Shown in pieces: positions 15,020-24,055 of a DNA stretch of 64,000 nt. Numbering within the stretch: the first letter of the stretch is position 1; every line of letters begins with the position of its first letter. The notes beneath the pieces were generated by a model. The model saw only the letters and a list, made by a program, of their open reading frames with translations. It was not told the origin of the DNA and searched no databases. The translations under genes and the position numbers were made by a program. The stretch is from CAZRIT01 sp964600225 (GTDB taxonomy: Bacteria > Bacillota > Clostridia > Christensenellales > CAG-138): positions 1-64,000 of the forward strand of contig CAZRIT010000001.1 in NCBI GenBank assembly GCA_964600225.1, given 5' to 3'.

Positions 15020-17423
15020 AAGGATGCGAGCGATAGGTAAACTTGCGCTCGTCGGGCTGAGCCTGACGCTCTGCCAGACGGGCGTTCCCAAACAAGCCGT
15101 TGCCGAGGAAGCGGTGCCGAGCGTGCCGCTGGCGCTGACATGCATACTGCCTGAAAAACAGGCGCCCTACGAGTACCGCTTGACCGATCAGCTTACGGCC
15201 ACGCGCGTTTCGCTGCGCGCGGACGAATCGGCGTCGTTCTCCTTTGACGAAGCGCCGCAGGGGCTTGTCGTCAAATGGTACGAAGTGCCAACGCAGTACA
15301 CCGTTCGGCAATACGATATCGACGCCGTGCTCCTTTCCGAGGAGACGGCTGCTACGGGCAGCTTGAACCGCTATCACGCGCTGTCGGCGGATTGCCGCAG
15401 CGTTACGATTGATTCCGATGAAGCCGTCGCCATCTCCGAAATCGCCGTGTACGGGCAGGGCGCGCTGCCCGCGGATGTGCAGCAATGGGAACCGACCGAG
15501 GAGAAGGTTGATCTGCTCATCGTTGCCGCGCAGCCCGGGGCGGAGCTGAGTCAATTTGCGGGGCTGCTCCCCGCCTATGCCGTGGAACGGGATATTGCCA
15601 CCGCCGTGGTCTATATGACCGATTGCGGCCGCCGTGCGCGCGCCGAGGAGGCGTTGACGGGGCTGTGGGGGATTGGAATCAAAAACGAACCGGTATTTGC
15701 GGGATTCATATCCGATAATAACGATTTGGAGTTTGTTGTGGAAACCATGTGGGAGAAGGATGCGACCGTTGGCTATCTGACGGAACTGATCGGCAGCCTT
15801 AACCCCAAGGTGGTTGTCACCCACGCGCCGATGGGCGAGGGCATCCTGTCCACGCACGCGTTTACGGGCAAATGCGTGACCGAGGCGGTGGCCGCCGCGG
15901 CCGAGCAGGGCTTGTGGCAGGTGGACAAGCTTTACCTCAACGGGGAGAGCGCGGACGCAACGCGGCTGAACCAAGAATTGCCGCTGGCGGCCTATGGCGG
16001 ACGCACCGCATACGGGGTTGCCAAGGAGGCGTACCGCGCGCATGTATCGCAGCAGCTGTATTGGCCGACGCTTTCCGATGCGGGCTATACGCTTGCGGCC
16101 ACCACCGTGGGTGAGGACGTGCAAAAGGATGATCTGTTTGAGCATATCGATACGGCCGCTTTGATCCGCCACGCCGCGCCGACGATTGCGCCAACCGCAA
16201 CGCCTGCGCCCGTGGAGGCAACGGCTGTGCCTACGGTGCAGCCCGCCCCGACGCCGATTGCCGCGCTGCCCTTTGCAAAGGGCATGGACATGCAGCGGCT
16301 GGCGCTTGGCATCCTGATTGTGGGATTGCTCATGAGCGCGGCGCTGCTGCTGATCTTCCGCAAGCATCTGCGTAAGCCGTGGTCGGTATGCGCCCTGCTG
16401 CTTCCGTGCATGGCAGGCGTGGTGCTGTTTTTGCTGCTGGGCGGCATGCCGCCCAAGATGGAAAACGCCGCCGCCGCGCAGGGCCCGCTGCCGAGCGAGG
16501 CCGTGCTGCCAACGGATACGCCCGCGCCAACCGATACGCCCAAGCCAACCGATACGCCGACGCCCGCGCCCGCCGAGACGGCTTATGTGCCGCCGTTTGA
16601 GGAGGTTACGTTTGATACCGAGCATGGCTACTGGGCGTACCGCTCGCCGCTTTTGAGCGTTTCCGTGCAGCGCATCTATGCCGAGAATCGAGGCGATCCG
16701 CTGTGCTATTTTGTGGCGGATATTGTGGCGGCGGATGCGTATCAATTGCGCCCTGCGTTCGGCTCCGATGCGCACACGGGCGGCCGCGCGGAGTATCCGT
16801 GGGACATTGCGCGCACGTCGCGCGCGGTGCTGCTGATCACGGGCGATAACATGATCCGTTCCGATACGGGCCAAAAGGGCGTCATCATCCGCGACGGGCG
16901 GCTGTTTTTGAACAACGATCAGGAGGATACGCTGGCGGTGTATCCCGATATGAGCCTGCGCATCGAAAAGAAATGGAACCAGAACGCCACCCGCATGCTC
17001 GAGGACGGCGTGGAGAACAGCTTCTCCTTTGGCCCCACGCTGGTCATCGACGGCAAGGTCAACCCCAACGCGTACAAGCACCGCGTCAACCCGCGCAATC
17101 CGCGCGCGGGGCTGGGCATGGTGGAGCCGGGGCATTATGTGGCCATCGTTGTGGATGGGCGGCAGAAGGAATACAGCATCGGGCTGAACATGACCGATTT
17201 TGCTGCGCTCTTTACCGAATATGGCTGTCAGGTGGCCTATAACATGGATGGCGGGCTGTCGGCGTGCATGGTGTTTATGGGCATGCAGCTCAATAACCAC
17301 GATGCGCTCGGCTTGCGCGATGCGGGTGAAAGCGCCGAGCAGCGCAAGATCTCCGATGGCGTGATGTTCGGCTACTCCGAGCTCGTCCCCACCGCCGAGG
17401 AAATGGAAGCGCTGGAGGACTAG
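15009..17423 (+). CDS. Surface protein with degenerate PIG-L-like domain, two TM segments and an NAGPA-like domain
   Basis: The product is about 804 residues. After a signal peptide comes a beta-rich region, then a segment with the layout of LmbE/PIG-L deacetylases (LLIVAAQPGAELSQF, VVYMTDCGRR, VFAGFISDN). Its metal motif HPDD is replaced by QPGA (from Gln175) and the second His pair is lost, so it should not deacetylate. Two TM helices (about 428-450 and 459-480) and a Thr/Pro/Asp linker (about 498-522) lead to a phosphodiester-glycosidase (NAGPA, PF09992-like) domain with LLITGDNM, GVIIRDG, RNPRAGLG and NMDGGLS (from Asn744). The domain face implies an extracellular sugar-phosphate substrate. 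The start is uncertain: ATGs at 15009 and 15024 both lack ideal spacing, and 15009 is used because it gives a basic signal N-region. It overlaps the MFS gene. Confidence 0.75.
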   Translation: MKRRRMRAIGKLALVGLSLTLCQTGVPKQAVAEEAVPSVPLALTCILPEKQAPYEYRLTDQLTATRVSLRADESASFSFDEAPQGLVVKWYEVPTQYTVRQYDIDAVLLSEETAATGSLNRYHALSADCRSVTIDSDEAVAISEIAVYGQGALPADVQQWEPTEEKVDLLIVAAQPGAELSQFAGLLPAYAVERDIATAVVYMTDCGRRARAEEALTGLWGIGIKNEPVFAGFISDNNDLEFVVETMWEKDATVGYLTELIGSLNPKVVVTHAPMGEGILSTHAFTGKCVTEAVAAAAEQGLWQVDKLYLNGESADATRLNQELPLAAYGGRTAYGVAKEAYRAHVSQQLYWPTLSDAGYTLAATTVGEDVQKDDLFEHIDTAALIRHAAPTIAPTATPAPVEATAVPTVQPAPTPIAALPFAKGMDMQRLALGILIVGLLMSAALLLIFRKHLRKPWSVCALLLPCMAGVVLFLLLGGMPPKMENAAAAQGPLPSEAVLPTDTPAPTDTPKPTDTPTPAPAETAYVPPFEEVTFDTEHGYWAYRSPLLSVSVQRIYAENRGDPLCYFVADIVAADAYQLRPAFGSDAHTGGRAEYPWDIARTSRAVLLITGDNMIRSDTGQKGVIIRDGRLFLNNDQEDTLAVYPDMSLRIEKKWNQNATRMLEDGVENSFSFGPTLVIDGKVNPNAYKHRVNPRNPRAGLGMVEPGHYVAIVVDGRQKEYSIGLNMTDFAALFTEYGCQVAYNMDGGLSACMVFMGMQLNNHDALGLRDAGESAEQRKISDGVMFGYSELVPTAEEMEALED

Positions 17424-17434
17424 GGGGACGGTTT

Positions 17435-17462
17435 GTACCTTTCTTTTGAAAAAGAAAGGTAC
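17435..17462. terminator. AT-rich inverted repeat after the NAGPA-like gene
   Basis: GTACCTTTCTTTT and AAAAGAAAGGTAC form a 13-base perfect stem with almost no loop. It lies 12 bases after the stop codon and is probably a bidirectional terminator-like palindrome. Confidence 0.6.
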
Positions 17463-17523
17463 CGAAAGAAAACTTCAAAAAAAGTATTCACAAAACAATA
17501 GAGAGAAGCGTAGCGCCCCCCTC

Positions 17524-17604
17524 TTGTCATTCTGAGGGCCGCAGGCTTCTTTCTTGTCATTCTGAGGGCCATAGGCTTCTTTTGTCATTCTGAGGGCCAT
17601 AGGC
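17524..17604. repeat. Three tandem copies of a TTGTCATTCTGAGGGCC repeat
   Basis: Copies of about 23 bases begin at 17524, 17554 and 17582 and differ at a few bases. They form the left part of a larger element whose right end (17665-17700) is the inverted sequence AAAGATTCCTCG...CTCGGAATGACAGG. The whole gap 17424-17805 contains no gene. Confidence 0.8.
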
Positions 17605-17679
17605 CCGAAGAATCCGTCCCGCCGCAGCGGACGCGAACAACGGTTGCTCCCTGATGGGAGCAAAGATTCCTCGCTAACG

Positions 17680-17734
17680 CTCGGAATGACAGGAGTGTGC
17701 ACTCGGAATGACAGGAGTGTGCACTCGGAATGAC
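17680..17734. repeat. 22-base tandem repeat (CTCGGAATGACAGGAGTGTG-type)
   Basis: Two exact copies (17680-17701 and 17702-17723) and a partial third copy from 17724. The GGAATGAC core is the reverse complement of the GTCATTC core in the copies at 17524-17604, so the two blocks are inverted relative to each other. Confidence 0.8.
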
Positions 17735-17780
17735 GCGGTGAGATGATGAAACAATCCATTATGAGAAGTTTTTTCTGCTG

Positions 17781-17802
17781 ACTCTTTTTTTCAAAAAAGA
17801 GT
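17781..17802 (-). terminator. Terminator-like palindrome at the mnmA end
   Basis: ACTCTTTTTT-TC-AAAAAAGAGT lies 4 bases past the mnmA stop. On the minus strand it is followed by GTCAGCAGAAAAAACTT, a tail also found beside the palindrome at 24749-24770. Confidence 0.55.
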
Positions 17803-17805
17803 AAT

Positions 17806-18903
17806 TTAAACCGTAATCGCCTTCATGGGCGTGGTCGCGGCGATGGGGCCGCCGCCAAGGCAGACGTCGTCGGCGTAGAACACGACCCACTGGCCGGGGG
17901 TGACGGCGCGCTGCGGCCGATCGAATGTAACGGACGCGCCCGCGCCATCGATATGCACGGTAACGCCCTGATCGGCCTGCCGATACCGAAATTTGGTGGT
18001 GCAGGCAAACTCGCTCGTTGGCGGCGCGCCCGCAATCCAGTTGATCTTGGGTGCTTCCAGCGACAGGCTGAACAGCTCCTCGTGCTCGCCCTGCTGGACG
18101 ATGAGAAGGTTGCGCTTCAGATCCTTGCCGATGACAAACCAGCTCTCGCCCGTGCCGCTTGCATAGCCGCCGATGCCAAGGCCCCTGCGCTGGCCGAGGG
18201 TGTAGTACATCAGCCCGTCGTGGCGGCCGATGACCCTGCCCGTTTCATCCACCATGTCGCCGGGGATGGCGGGCAAAAACTGCATCAAAAACTGTTTAAA
18301 GTTGCGTTCGCCGATGAAGCACACGCCCGTGCTGTCCTTCTTGTCGGCGTTGACAAAGCCGCAGGTGCGCGCAATGGCGCGCACATCGCTTTTGACCAGC
18401 CCGCCGATGGGGAACATGGCGGGCAGAAGCTGCGATTGCGTCAGGCCCGCAAGAAAGTATGTCTGGTCCTTTTTGGCGTCCGCAGCGCGCAGCAGCCGCA
18501 CGCCATCGGCCTTGTCGAGGCGCGCGTAGTGGCCCGTGGCGAGGGCGGCTGCGCCCGTGGACACGGCAAAATCGAGGAACGCGCGGAACTTGATTTCGCA
18601 ATTGCAGAGCACATCGGGGTTGGGCGTGCGGCCGTTGCGGTACTCGTCCAAAAAATAGGCGAACACGCGCTCGCGGTATTCGCGGGCAAAGTTGACGGTG
18701 TAGTAGGGGATGTCGATGGCCTCGCAAACACGCTGCACGTCGGCATAATCCGCCGCCGCGGTGCACACGCCGTCGTCGCCGTCCTCCTCCCAGTTTTTCA
18801 TAAATACGCCCACGACATCATAGCCCTGCTGCTTGAGCAGGGCGGCCGCCACGGCGCTGTCCACGCCGCCCGACATGCCTACGATGACGTGGCCCGTGCG
18901 CAC
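17806..18903 (-). CDS. tRNA-specific 2-thiouridylase MnmA
   Basis: The product is 365 residues, normal for MnmA, which makes s2U34 in the anticodons of tRNA-Lys, -Glu and -Gln using ATP and a persulfide sulfur. The ATP-binding P-loop is [12 protein letters not shown] near the start. The catalytic pair is Cys100 in NPDVLCN and Cys195 in [11 protein letters not shown], both present. The central [14 protein letters not shown] and the C-terminal beta barrel are intact. The start is GTG at 18903, just 1 base after the stop of the metal-binding-domain gene upstream, so expression is likely coupled. Cysteine desulfurase (IscS) genes, which often accompany mnmA, are not next to it. Confidence 0.96.
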   Translation of the reverse strand: MRTGHVIVGMSGGVDSAVAAALLKQQGYDVVGVFMKNWEEDGDDGVCTAAADYADVQRVCEAIDIPYYTVNFAREYRERVFAYFLDEYRNGRTPNPDVLCNCEIKFRAFLDFAVSTGAAALATGHYARLDKADGVRLLRAADAKKDQTYFLAGLTQSQLLPAMFPIGGLVKSDVRAIARTCGFVNADKKDSTGVCFIGERNFKQFLMQFLPAIPGDMVDETGRVIGRHDGLMYYTLGQRRGLGIGGYASGTGESWFVIGKDLKRNLLIVQQGEHEELFSLSLEAPKINWIAGAPPTSEFACTTKFRYRQADQGVTVHIDGAGASVTFDRPQRAVTPGQWVVFYADDVCLGGGPIAATTPMKAITV

Positions 18904-18904
18904 G

Positions 18905-19111
18905 CTACTGTTCCGTAACGGCCGTGGCTGTAAAGCCGCGGTCGGCGATAGCCTCGGAAAGGGCCTTGACGTCCCCGTCGAACGCGACGTCCGCGCCGCC
19001 GATGACGCAGTTTTCCACCGTGGCGCCGATGGCGGTCAGCCCGTCGGTTACGCTTTTGACGCAGTGCATGCAGCCCATGCCTTCGATTTGGATGTGATAA
19101 CGCTTTATCAT
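18905..19111 (-). CDS. Heavy-metal-associated (HMA) domain protein, CopZ-like
   Basis: The product is 68 residues, a single ferredoxin-like HMA domain. The metal site GMGCMHC (Cys13 and Cys16) near the N-terminus and the end [10 protein letters not shown] fit copper chaperones or small cation-binding proteins. The start has AAGGAGG nine bases upstream. It sits directly before mnmA with a 1-base gap, so the two are probably translated from one message. No copper ATPase or CsoR repressor gene is adjacent, so the bound metal and partner are unknown. Confidence 0.85.
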   Translation of the reverse strand: MIKRYHIQIEGMGCMHCVKSVTDGLTAIGATVENCVIGGADVAFDGDVKALSEAIADRGFTATAVTEQ

Positions 19112-19189
19112 ATAATGCAGCCTCCTTTGCGCTGCACCTAGTATAACACAAAGGAGGCCGTTTCCGAAGCCTTGCTTCGGGGAATTTAC

Positions 19190-19384
19190 TTAGCCGCAGC
19201 CGCAGCCGCAGCTTCTGGTGGTCGGCGTGGCACCGCAGCCGCAGTCGCCGTTGCAGAAACGGGAGAGCAGCAAAATCCACACCAGGCTGTCGCAGGTATT
19301 GATCCCATCGTCACCATTGAGAATAAGCAGCAGGATCAGAATCCACCAAATGTTCCCGCCACCGAAATCACCCAAGAAACCCAT
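19190..19384 (-). CDS. Small hydrophobic protein with Cys/Gly-rich tail
   Basis: The product is 64 residues. It has two short hydrophobic stretches (NIWWILILLLILN and DSLVWILLLSRF) and a tail with many Cys and Gly (CNGDCGCGA...RSCGCGCG). The pattern IWWILILLLIL followed by Cys is common among small uncharacterised Clostridia proteins. The start is chosen at 19384 because AGGAGG lies 7 bases upstream; upstream in-frame ATGs would place that site inside the gene. Membrane location and possible metal binding or disulfide formation are inferences. Function unknown. Confidence 0.55.
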   Translation of the reverse strand: MGFLGDFGGGNIWWILILLLILNGDDGINTCDSLVWILLLSRFCNGDCGCGATPTTRSCGCGCG

Positions 19385-19519
19385 ACATAAGCCTCCTATC
19401 AGCTTTTTCATTTCGGCGATCATTGCCGATCATTGTATAGTACGCAGATTGGCCGCAAGTGGTGCAAGCGACGTCGGCGCAAAGGAGCGCATTCGGGCGG
19501 GATAAATGACAGGATAAAA

Positions 19520-19548
19520 TTGACATGGAAGCGCGGGAACGCTAGAAT
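19520..19548 (+). promoter_or_regulatory. Promoter of the glyS operon
   Basis: TTGACA (19520-19525) and TAGAAT (19543-19548) with a 17-base spacer. About 60 bases of leader precede the glyS start. No T-box leader features (for example the GGTGGTACCGCG element) are visible there. Confidence 0.8.
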
Positions 19549-19615
19549 AAACCATATACGTTTTGCAGACGTCGGGCCGATGGGGCGCGGCGCGCGATGA
19601 GGAGGAGTGACGACA

Positions 19616-21007
19616 ATGGCAACGGAAAAAACAATGGATAAAATCGTATCACTGTGCAAGGGACGCGGCTTTGTGTACCCCGGCAGCGAGATCTACGGCG
19701 GCCTGGCCAATACCTGGGATTACGGCCCGCTGGGCGTGGAATTCAAAAACAACGTCAAGCGCGCCTGGTGGCGCAAGTTTGTGCAGGAAAGCCCCTACAA
19801 CGTCGGCATGGACGCCGCCATTTTGATGAACCCCGCGGTCTGGGTGGCCAGCGGGCACGTCGGCGGCTTTTCCGATCCGCTGATGGATTGCAAGGCCTGC
19901 AAGGCCCGTTTCCGCGCGGATAAGCTCATTGAGGATTACGCTGCGGAAAACGGCCTGACGGACGTGCGCCCCGACGGCTGGACGAACGCCGAGATGGAGG
20001 CGTATATCTCCGAGCACGGCATTGCCTGCCCCGAGTGCGGCAAGCGGGATTTTACGGGGATACGCAAGTTCAACCTGATGTTTAAAACCTTCCAGGGTGT
20101 GACGGAGGATTCCGCGAGCGAGCTGTATCTTAGGCCCGAGACCGCGCAGGGCATATTCGTCAACTTCAAAAACGTGCAGCGCACCACGCGTAAAAAGATT
20201 CCCTTCGGCATTGCGCAGATCGGCAAATCCTTCCGAAACGAAATTACGCCCGGCAACTTCATATTCCGCATCCGCGAGTTTGAGCAGATGGAGCTGGAGT
20301 TTTTCTGCAAGCCCGGCACCGATTTGGAATGGTACGAGTACTGGAAGGCGTACTGCAAGAACTTCCTGCTGGCGGTTGGCATGCGCGAGGAGAATATTCG
20401 GCTGCGCGAGCATGAACAGGCAGAGCTGTCCCATTACAGCAACGGCACCACCGATATCGAGTACCTGTTCCCGTTCGGCTGGGGCGAGCTGTGGGGCGTG
20501 GCCGACCGTACGGATTTCGATCTCAAGGCGCATGCGTCGCACAGCGGCGAGAACTTTGAGTACGTCGACCCGTTTACCAACGAAAAGTATGTGCCATACT
20601 GCATTGAGCCGTCGCTCGGCGCGGACCGCGTGACGCTGGCGTTGCTTTGCGATGCGTACGACGAGGAGACGCTGGAGGGCGGCGACGTGCGCACGGTGCT
20701 CAGGTTCCACCCTGCGTTGGCGCCGTACAAATGCGCGGTGCTGCCGCTGTCCAAGAAGCTTTCCGAGAAGGCGACGGAGGTGTACAGCCTGCTCTCCAAG
20801 CACTTCATGGTGGACTATGACGAAACGGGTTCCATCGGCAAGCGCTACCGCCGCGAGGATGAAATCGGCACGCCCGTGTGTATCACGATCGATTTTGACA
20901 CCGAGGCCGACGAGACCGTGACCGTGCGCGACCGCGACACCATGCAGCAAATGCGCATGCCCATTACGGAGCTGGCGGCCTACATACAGGAGAAAATGGA
21001 GTTCTGA
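19616..21007 (+). CDS. Glycyl-tRNA synthetase (alpha2 type)
   Basis: The product is 463 residues, the single-chain class II enzyme that charges tRNA-Gly. Class II signatures are visible: [21 protein letters not shown] at the start, [33 protein letters not shown] and [15 protein letters not shown] zinc-site CxxC pair occurs at CKACKARF and CPECGKRDF. The start is ATG 19616 with GGAGGAG upstream; the GTG at 19607 overlaps that site. The stop (TGA 21005-21007) shares a base with the next start. The operon goes on through a permease, recD2 and a comF-like gene. Confidence 0.96.
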   Translation: MATEKTMDKIVSLCKGRGFVYPGSEIYGGLANTWDYGPLGVEFKNNVKRAWWRKFVQESPYNVGMDAAILMNPAVWVASGHVGGFSDPLMDCKACKARFRADKLIEDYAAENGLTDVRPDGWTNAEMEAYISEHGIACPECGKRDFTGIRKFNLMFKTFQGVTEDSASELYLRPETAQGIFVNFKNVQRTTRKKIPFGIAQIGKSFRNEITPGNFIFRIREFEQMELEFFCKPGTDLEWYEYWKAYCKNFLLAVGMREENIRLREHEQAELSHYSNGTTDIEYLFPFGWGELWGVADRTDFDLKAHASHSGENFEYVDPFTNEKYVPYCIEPSLGADRVTLALLCDAYDEETLEGGDVRTVLRFHPALAPYKCAVLPLSKKLSEKATEVYSLLSKHFMVDYDETGSIGKRYRREDEIGTPVCITIDFDTEADETVTVRDRDTMQQMRMPITELAAYIQEKMEF

Positions 21008-21852
21008 TGGTATTTGTCGACGCAATCGTAGACGCCGCCATCGACTGCGCAAAGCTTGTACCGTTCCTGTTTATCACGATATTGGTGATGGAATGGGTCG
21101 AGCACAGCGCGGGCGATCGGTTTGCCGTCGCCATCGAAAAAGCGGGCCGCTTTGGTCCTGTGGCGGGCGCGGCGCTGGGCATTGTGCCGCAATGCGGCTT
21201 TTCCGCGGCGTGCGCACACCTGTTCAACGGCGGCCTGGTGAGCGCGGGCACGCTGGCGGCGGTGTTTCTTTCCACGTCCGACGAGGCGCTGCCGATCCTG
21301 CTGGCCAACCCTGCGGGGTTTTCGGCCGTTTGGAAGCTTGTGCTGGTCAAGCTGATCGTGGCGGTGCCGGGCGGGCTGCTGCTGGACGCCATCTGGCCGA
21401 TTGGCAGGCAGCGCGCCGCGTATGAAAGCCATGAGCACCCGCACGTTTGCAGCGCTGACGAGCAGCCAACGCATATCTTTGTGGCGGCGTTGAAGCGGAC
21501 GGGTTCGATCCTGCTGTTTTTGTTCCTGGTGACGCTCACGCTCAATATTGTTATCAAGTTTATCGGGTACGATCGGCTGGCCGCGGGCCTGCTGCCGGGG
21601 TTCTTTCAGCCGTTTCTGGCTGCGTTGATCGGCATGATTCCCAACTGCGCCGCGTCGGTGCTGCTGACGCAGTTGTATCTGGACGGCATGCTCACCTTCG
21701 GCAGCGCGGTGGCGGGGCTTTGCACGGCCGCGGGCGTGGGGCTGCTGGTATTGCTCAAGGGCGACCGCGGCGCGCTGACCTATCTCAAGGTGCTCGGCTT
21801 TGTGGCGGCGGTGGCCGTGCTGGCGGGCACCGTACTGCAACTGTTGGCTTAA
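21007..21852 (+). CDS. ArsP_2-family putative heavy-metal/manganese transporter
   Basis: The product is 281 residues and very hydrophobic, with about ten membrane segments in two related halves. The repeat motif with a polar pocket, GIVPQCGFSAACAHLFNGG in the first half and GMIPNCAASVLLTQLY in the second, is the signature of the ArsP_2 putative metal exporter family. A His-rich cytoplasmic loop (HEHPHVCS) between the halves could bind metal. The gene overlaps glyS by one base. The substrate is uncertain; some family annotations call it a putative manganese transporter. Confidence 0.8.
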   Translation: MVFVDAIVDAAIDCAKLVPFLFITILVMEWVEHSAGDRFAVAIEKAGRFGPVAGAALGIVPQCGFSAACAHLFNGGLVSAGTLAAVFLSTSDEALPILLANPAGFSAVWKLVLVKLIVAVPGGLLLDAIWPIGRQRAAYESHEHPHVCSADEQPTHIFVAALKRTGSILLFLFLVTLTLNIVIKFIGYDRLAAGLLPGFFQPFLAALIGMIPNCAASVLLTQLYLDGMLTFGSAVAGLCTAAGVGLLVLLKGDRGALTYLKVLGFVAAVAVLAGTVLQLLA

Positions 21853-21856
21853 CGGC

Positions 21857-24055
21857 ATGGAACTGGGGGGTACGGTACAAAGCATCATATTCCGAAACGC
21901 GCAGAACGGCTGGACGGTGCTGGAGCTGCAGCCCGACGAAGGGGAAAAGACCTCCGTGGTGGGCGTGCTGCCGCTTTGCAGTGTCGGGGAGCGCGTGGTG
22001 CTGACGGGCATGTTTGTCAACCATGCCAAGTACGGCATGCAGTTCAAGGCGGAATCGTGCAAAACCCTTGCGCCTGCCACGCTTTCGGCGGTGGAGGGGT
22101 GGCTGGGCAGCGGGCTTATACGCGGCATTGGCAGGAGCACTGCGCACGATATTGTACAATTTTTCGGCATGGATACGCTGACGGTGTTTGACGAAACGCC
22201 CGAGCGGCTGACCGAGGTGCCGGGTATTGGCAAAAAGCGGCTCGGCACCATCATCGATTCCTATCGCCAAAACCGCACCATGCGCGATATCATGCTGTCT
22301 TTGGAGCCGTACGGGGTCACCGTCGGGCAGGCCATGAAGCTGTACCGCATCTATGGCGATACATGCATGGCGCGCATCGAGGAGAATCCCTATCAAATCA
22401 TCGCGGACGTGGACGGCATCGGCTTTGTCACGGCCGATCGCATTGCGCAAAACGTATCGGGCTTTGCGTTCGATTCCGATTCCAGGCTGCGCGCGGGGCT
22501 TATCTACGCGCTTTCGCAGGCGGCCAACGAGAACGGCCACACCTTCCTGCCGCGCGACAGGCTGCTGACGTACGCCACGCAGCTATTGGGCGTGGCGGAA
22601 GCGCCGCTTTCGGATGCGCTCGACGGCCTGCTAAACGGCGGCCTGGCCGTTAGCCGCACGGTGGACGGGCAGGAGGGCGTGTTTTTGCCGTACATGCTGC
22701 GCAGCGAGGACGCCATCGCCGAAAAGCTGATTCGGCTGTTCGAAAAGCCGATTGAGAACCCGTTTTTCGATTTTGAAGCGCACCGCGCCGCGCAAAAGCT
22801 GACGCTTTCCGAGCAGCAGCAGTATGCCGTGCAGGCGGCGCTGAGCGAGGGCGTGCTGGTCATCACGGGCGGCCCCGGAACAGGCAAGACCACCATCATC
22901 CGCTTCATCACCTCCATCATGGCCGAGATGGGGCTGGATGTGGCGCTGACTGCGCCCACGGGGCGCGCGGCCAAGCGCATGACCGAGGCCACGGGGCAGG
23001 ACGCAAAAACGCTGCATCGATTGCTGGAATATGTCCCGGGCGAGGGGTTCCAGCGAAACCGCGACAACCCGCTGTTTTTTGATATGATCATTGTGGATGA
23101 GGCGTCCATGGTGGACGTGCCGCTGCTGCACGCGCTGCTGTCCGCCGTGCCGCAGGGCACAAGGCTGATTATGGTGGGCGATGCTGACCAGCTCCCGCCC
23201 GTCGGCCCGGGGGACGCCCTGCGCGATATCATCGACAGCGAGACCGTGCGCGTGGTGCGGCTGACGGAGATATTCCGCCAGGCGCGGCGCAGCATGATCG
23301 TCACCAACGCCCACCGCATCAACGAGGGCGTGGAGCCGTATCTGGACGCGCCCGAATCGGACTTTCGGTTTGAGCAGATTCCCAATCAGGAGGGGATTCT
23401 CAGGCGCATCCTGTCGCTCTATGCAGGCGCGGGCGGCGATTTACCCACCAACGAGCCGCTCATGGACGTGCAGGTGCTTGCGCCCATGAAGAAGGGGCTG
23501 CTGGGCGTGAACAACATCAATATCAGCCTGCAGGCGGCCATCAATCCGCCGTCGGACGGCAAGGCGGAGCACATCAGCGGCGAGACGCTGTTTCGCGAGG
23601 GCGACCGCATCATGCAGATCAAGAACGATTACAGGGTGGAGTGGACCCGACGCGGCAAAAACGGCGAGAACGAGGAGGGGCAGGGCGCGTTCAACGGCGA
23701 TCTGGGCACGGTGTTTTCCATCAATGCGCATGCGCGCCGCATGCAGGTGCTGTACGATGACGATCGGCTGGCGTCGTTTGAGTTTACACAGCTCGACGAG
23801 CTGGACCTGGCCTACTGCATCTCCATCCACAAGAGCCAGGGCAGCGAATTCCCCATTGTGATACTGCCCATGTTTGGCGGCATGTCGCCCATGCTCACGC
23901 GCAATTTGCTGTATACGGCCGTTACGCGCGCAAAGCGATTGGTCGTGTGCGTCGGTCGCCGCGACGCCATTGCCGCCATGGTGGAAAATAACCGCACCAA
24001 CCGCCGCTTTACGGCGCTGGATACGCTGCTTGCCGAGTGGCGGAGGCTCCAATGA
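21857..24055 (+). CDS. RecD2 ATP-dependent DNA helicase
   Basis: The product is 732 residues. The N-terminal OB-fold and helix-hairpin-helix region (LGSGLIRGIGRSTAHDIV, VPGIGKKRL) followed by superfamily 1B motor domains is the RecD2/TraA layout, a 5'-3' helicase that acts without RecBC. Motor motifs visible are Walker A GGPGTGKTTI (about residues 337-346), APTGRAAKRM, motif II IIVDEASMVD, GDADQLPPVG, and motif VI VTRAKRLVVC. An SH3-like piece lies between. ATG 21857 lies 4 bases after the previous stop and begins MELGGTVQSIIF, the conserved family start. It overlaps the comF-like gene (ATGA). Confidence 0.94.
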   Translation: MELGGTVQSIIFRNAQNGWTVLELQPDEGEKTSVVGVLPLCSVGERVVLTGMFVNHAKYGMQFKAESCKTLAPATLSAVEGWLGSGLIRGIGRSTAHDIVQFFGMDTLTVFDETPERLTEVPGIGKKRLGTIIDSYRQNRTMRDIMLSLEPYGVTVGQAMKLYRIYGDTCMARIEENPYQIIADVDGIGFVTADRIAQNVSGFAFDSDSRLRAGLIYALSQAANENGHTFLPRDRLLTYATQLLGVAEAPLSDALDGLLNGGLAVSRTVDGQEGVFLPYMLRSEDAIAEKLIRLFEKPIENPFFDFEAHRAAQKLTLSEQQQYAVQAALSEGVLVITGGPGTGKTTIIRFITSIMAEMGLDVALTAPTGRAAKRMTEATGQDAKTLHRLLEYVPGEGFQRNRDNPLFFDMIIVDEASMVDVPLLHALLSAVPQGTRLIMVGDADQLPPVGPGDALRDIIDSETVRVVRLTEIFRQARRSMIVTNAHRINEGVEPYLDAPESDFRFEQIPNQEGILRRILSLYAGAGGDLPTNEPLMDVQVLAPMKKGLLGVNNINISLQAAINPPSDGKAEHISGETLFREGDRIMQIKNDYRVEWTRRGKNGENEEGQGAFNGDLGTVFSINAHARRMQVLYDDDRLASFEFTQLDELDLAYCISIHKSQGSEFPIVILPMFGGMSPMLTRNLLYTAVTRAKRLVVCVGRRDAIAAMVENNRTNRRFTALDTLLAEWRRLQ

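Noticed and set aside
14925..17300. Very long open frame on the minus strand opposite the NAGPA-like gene (and similar ones opposite dnaK, the MATE gene and the first beta-propeller gene)
   Set aside because: These antisense frames exist because GC-rich codons leave few stops on the other strand. They lack ribosome binding sites and give His/Arg/Gln-rich nonsense, while the plus-strand genes have clear domains.
19424..19615. T-box leader before glyS
   Set aside because: Only a simple promoter and about 60 bases of leader are present. The T-box sequence and terminator/antiterminator pair were not found.
24037..24051. Upstream ATG for the comF-like gene
   Set aside because: The ATG at 24052 has GGAGG at correct spacing and overlaps the recD2 stop; the earlier ATG would place that site inside the gene.
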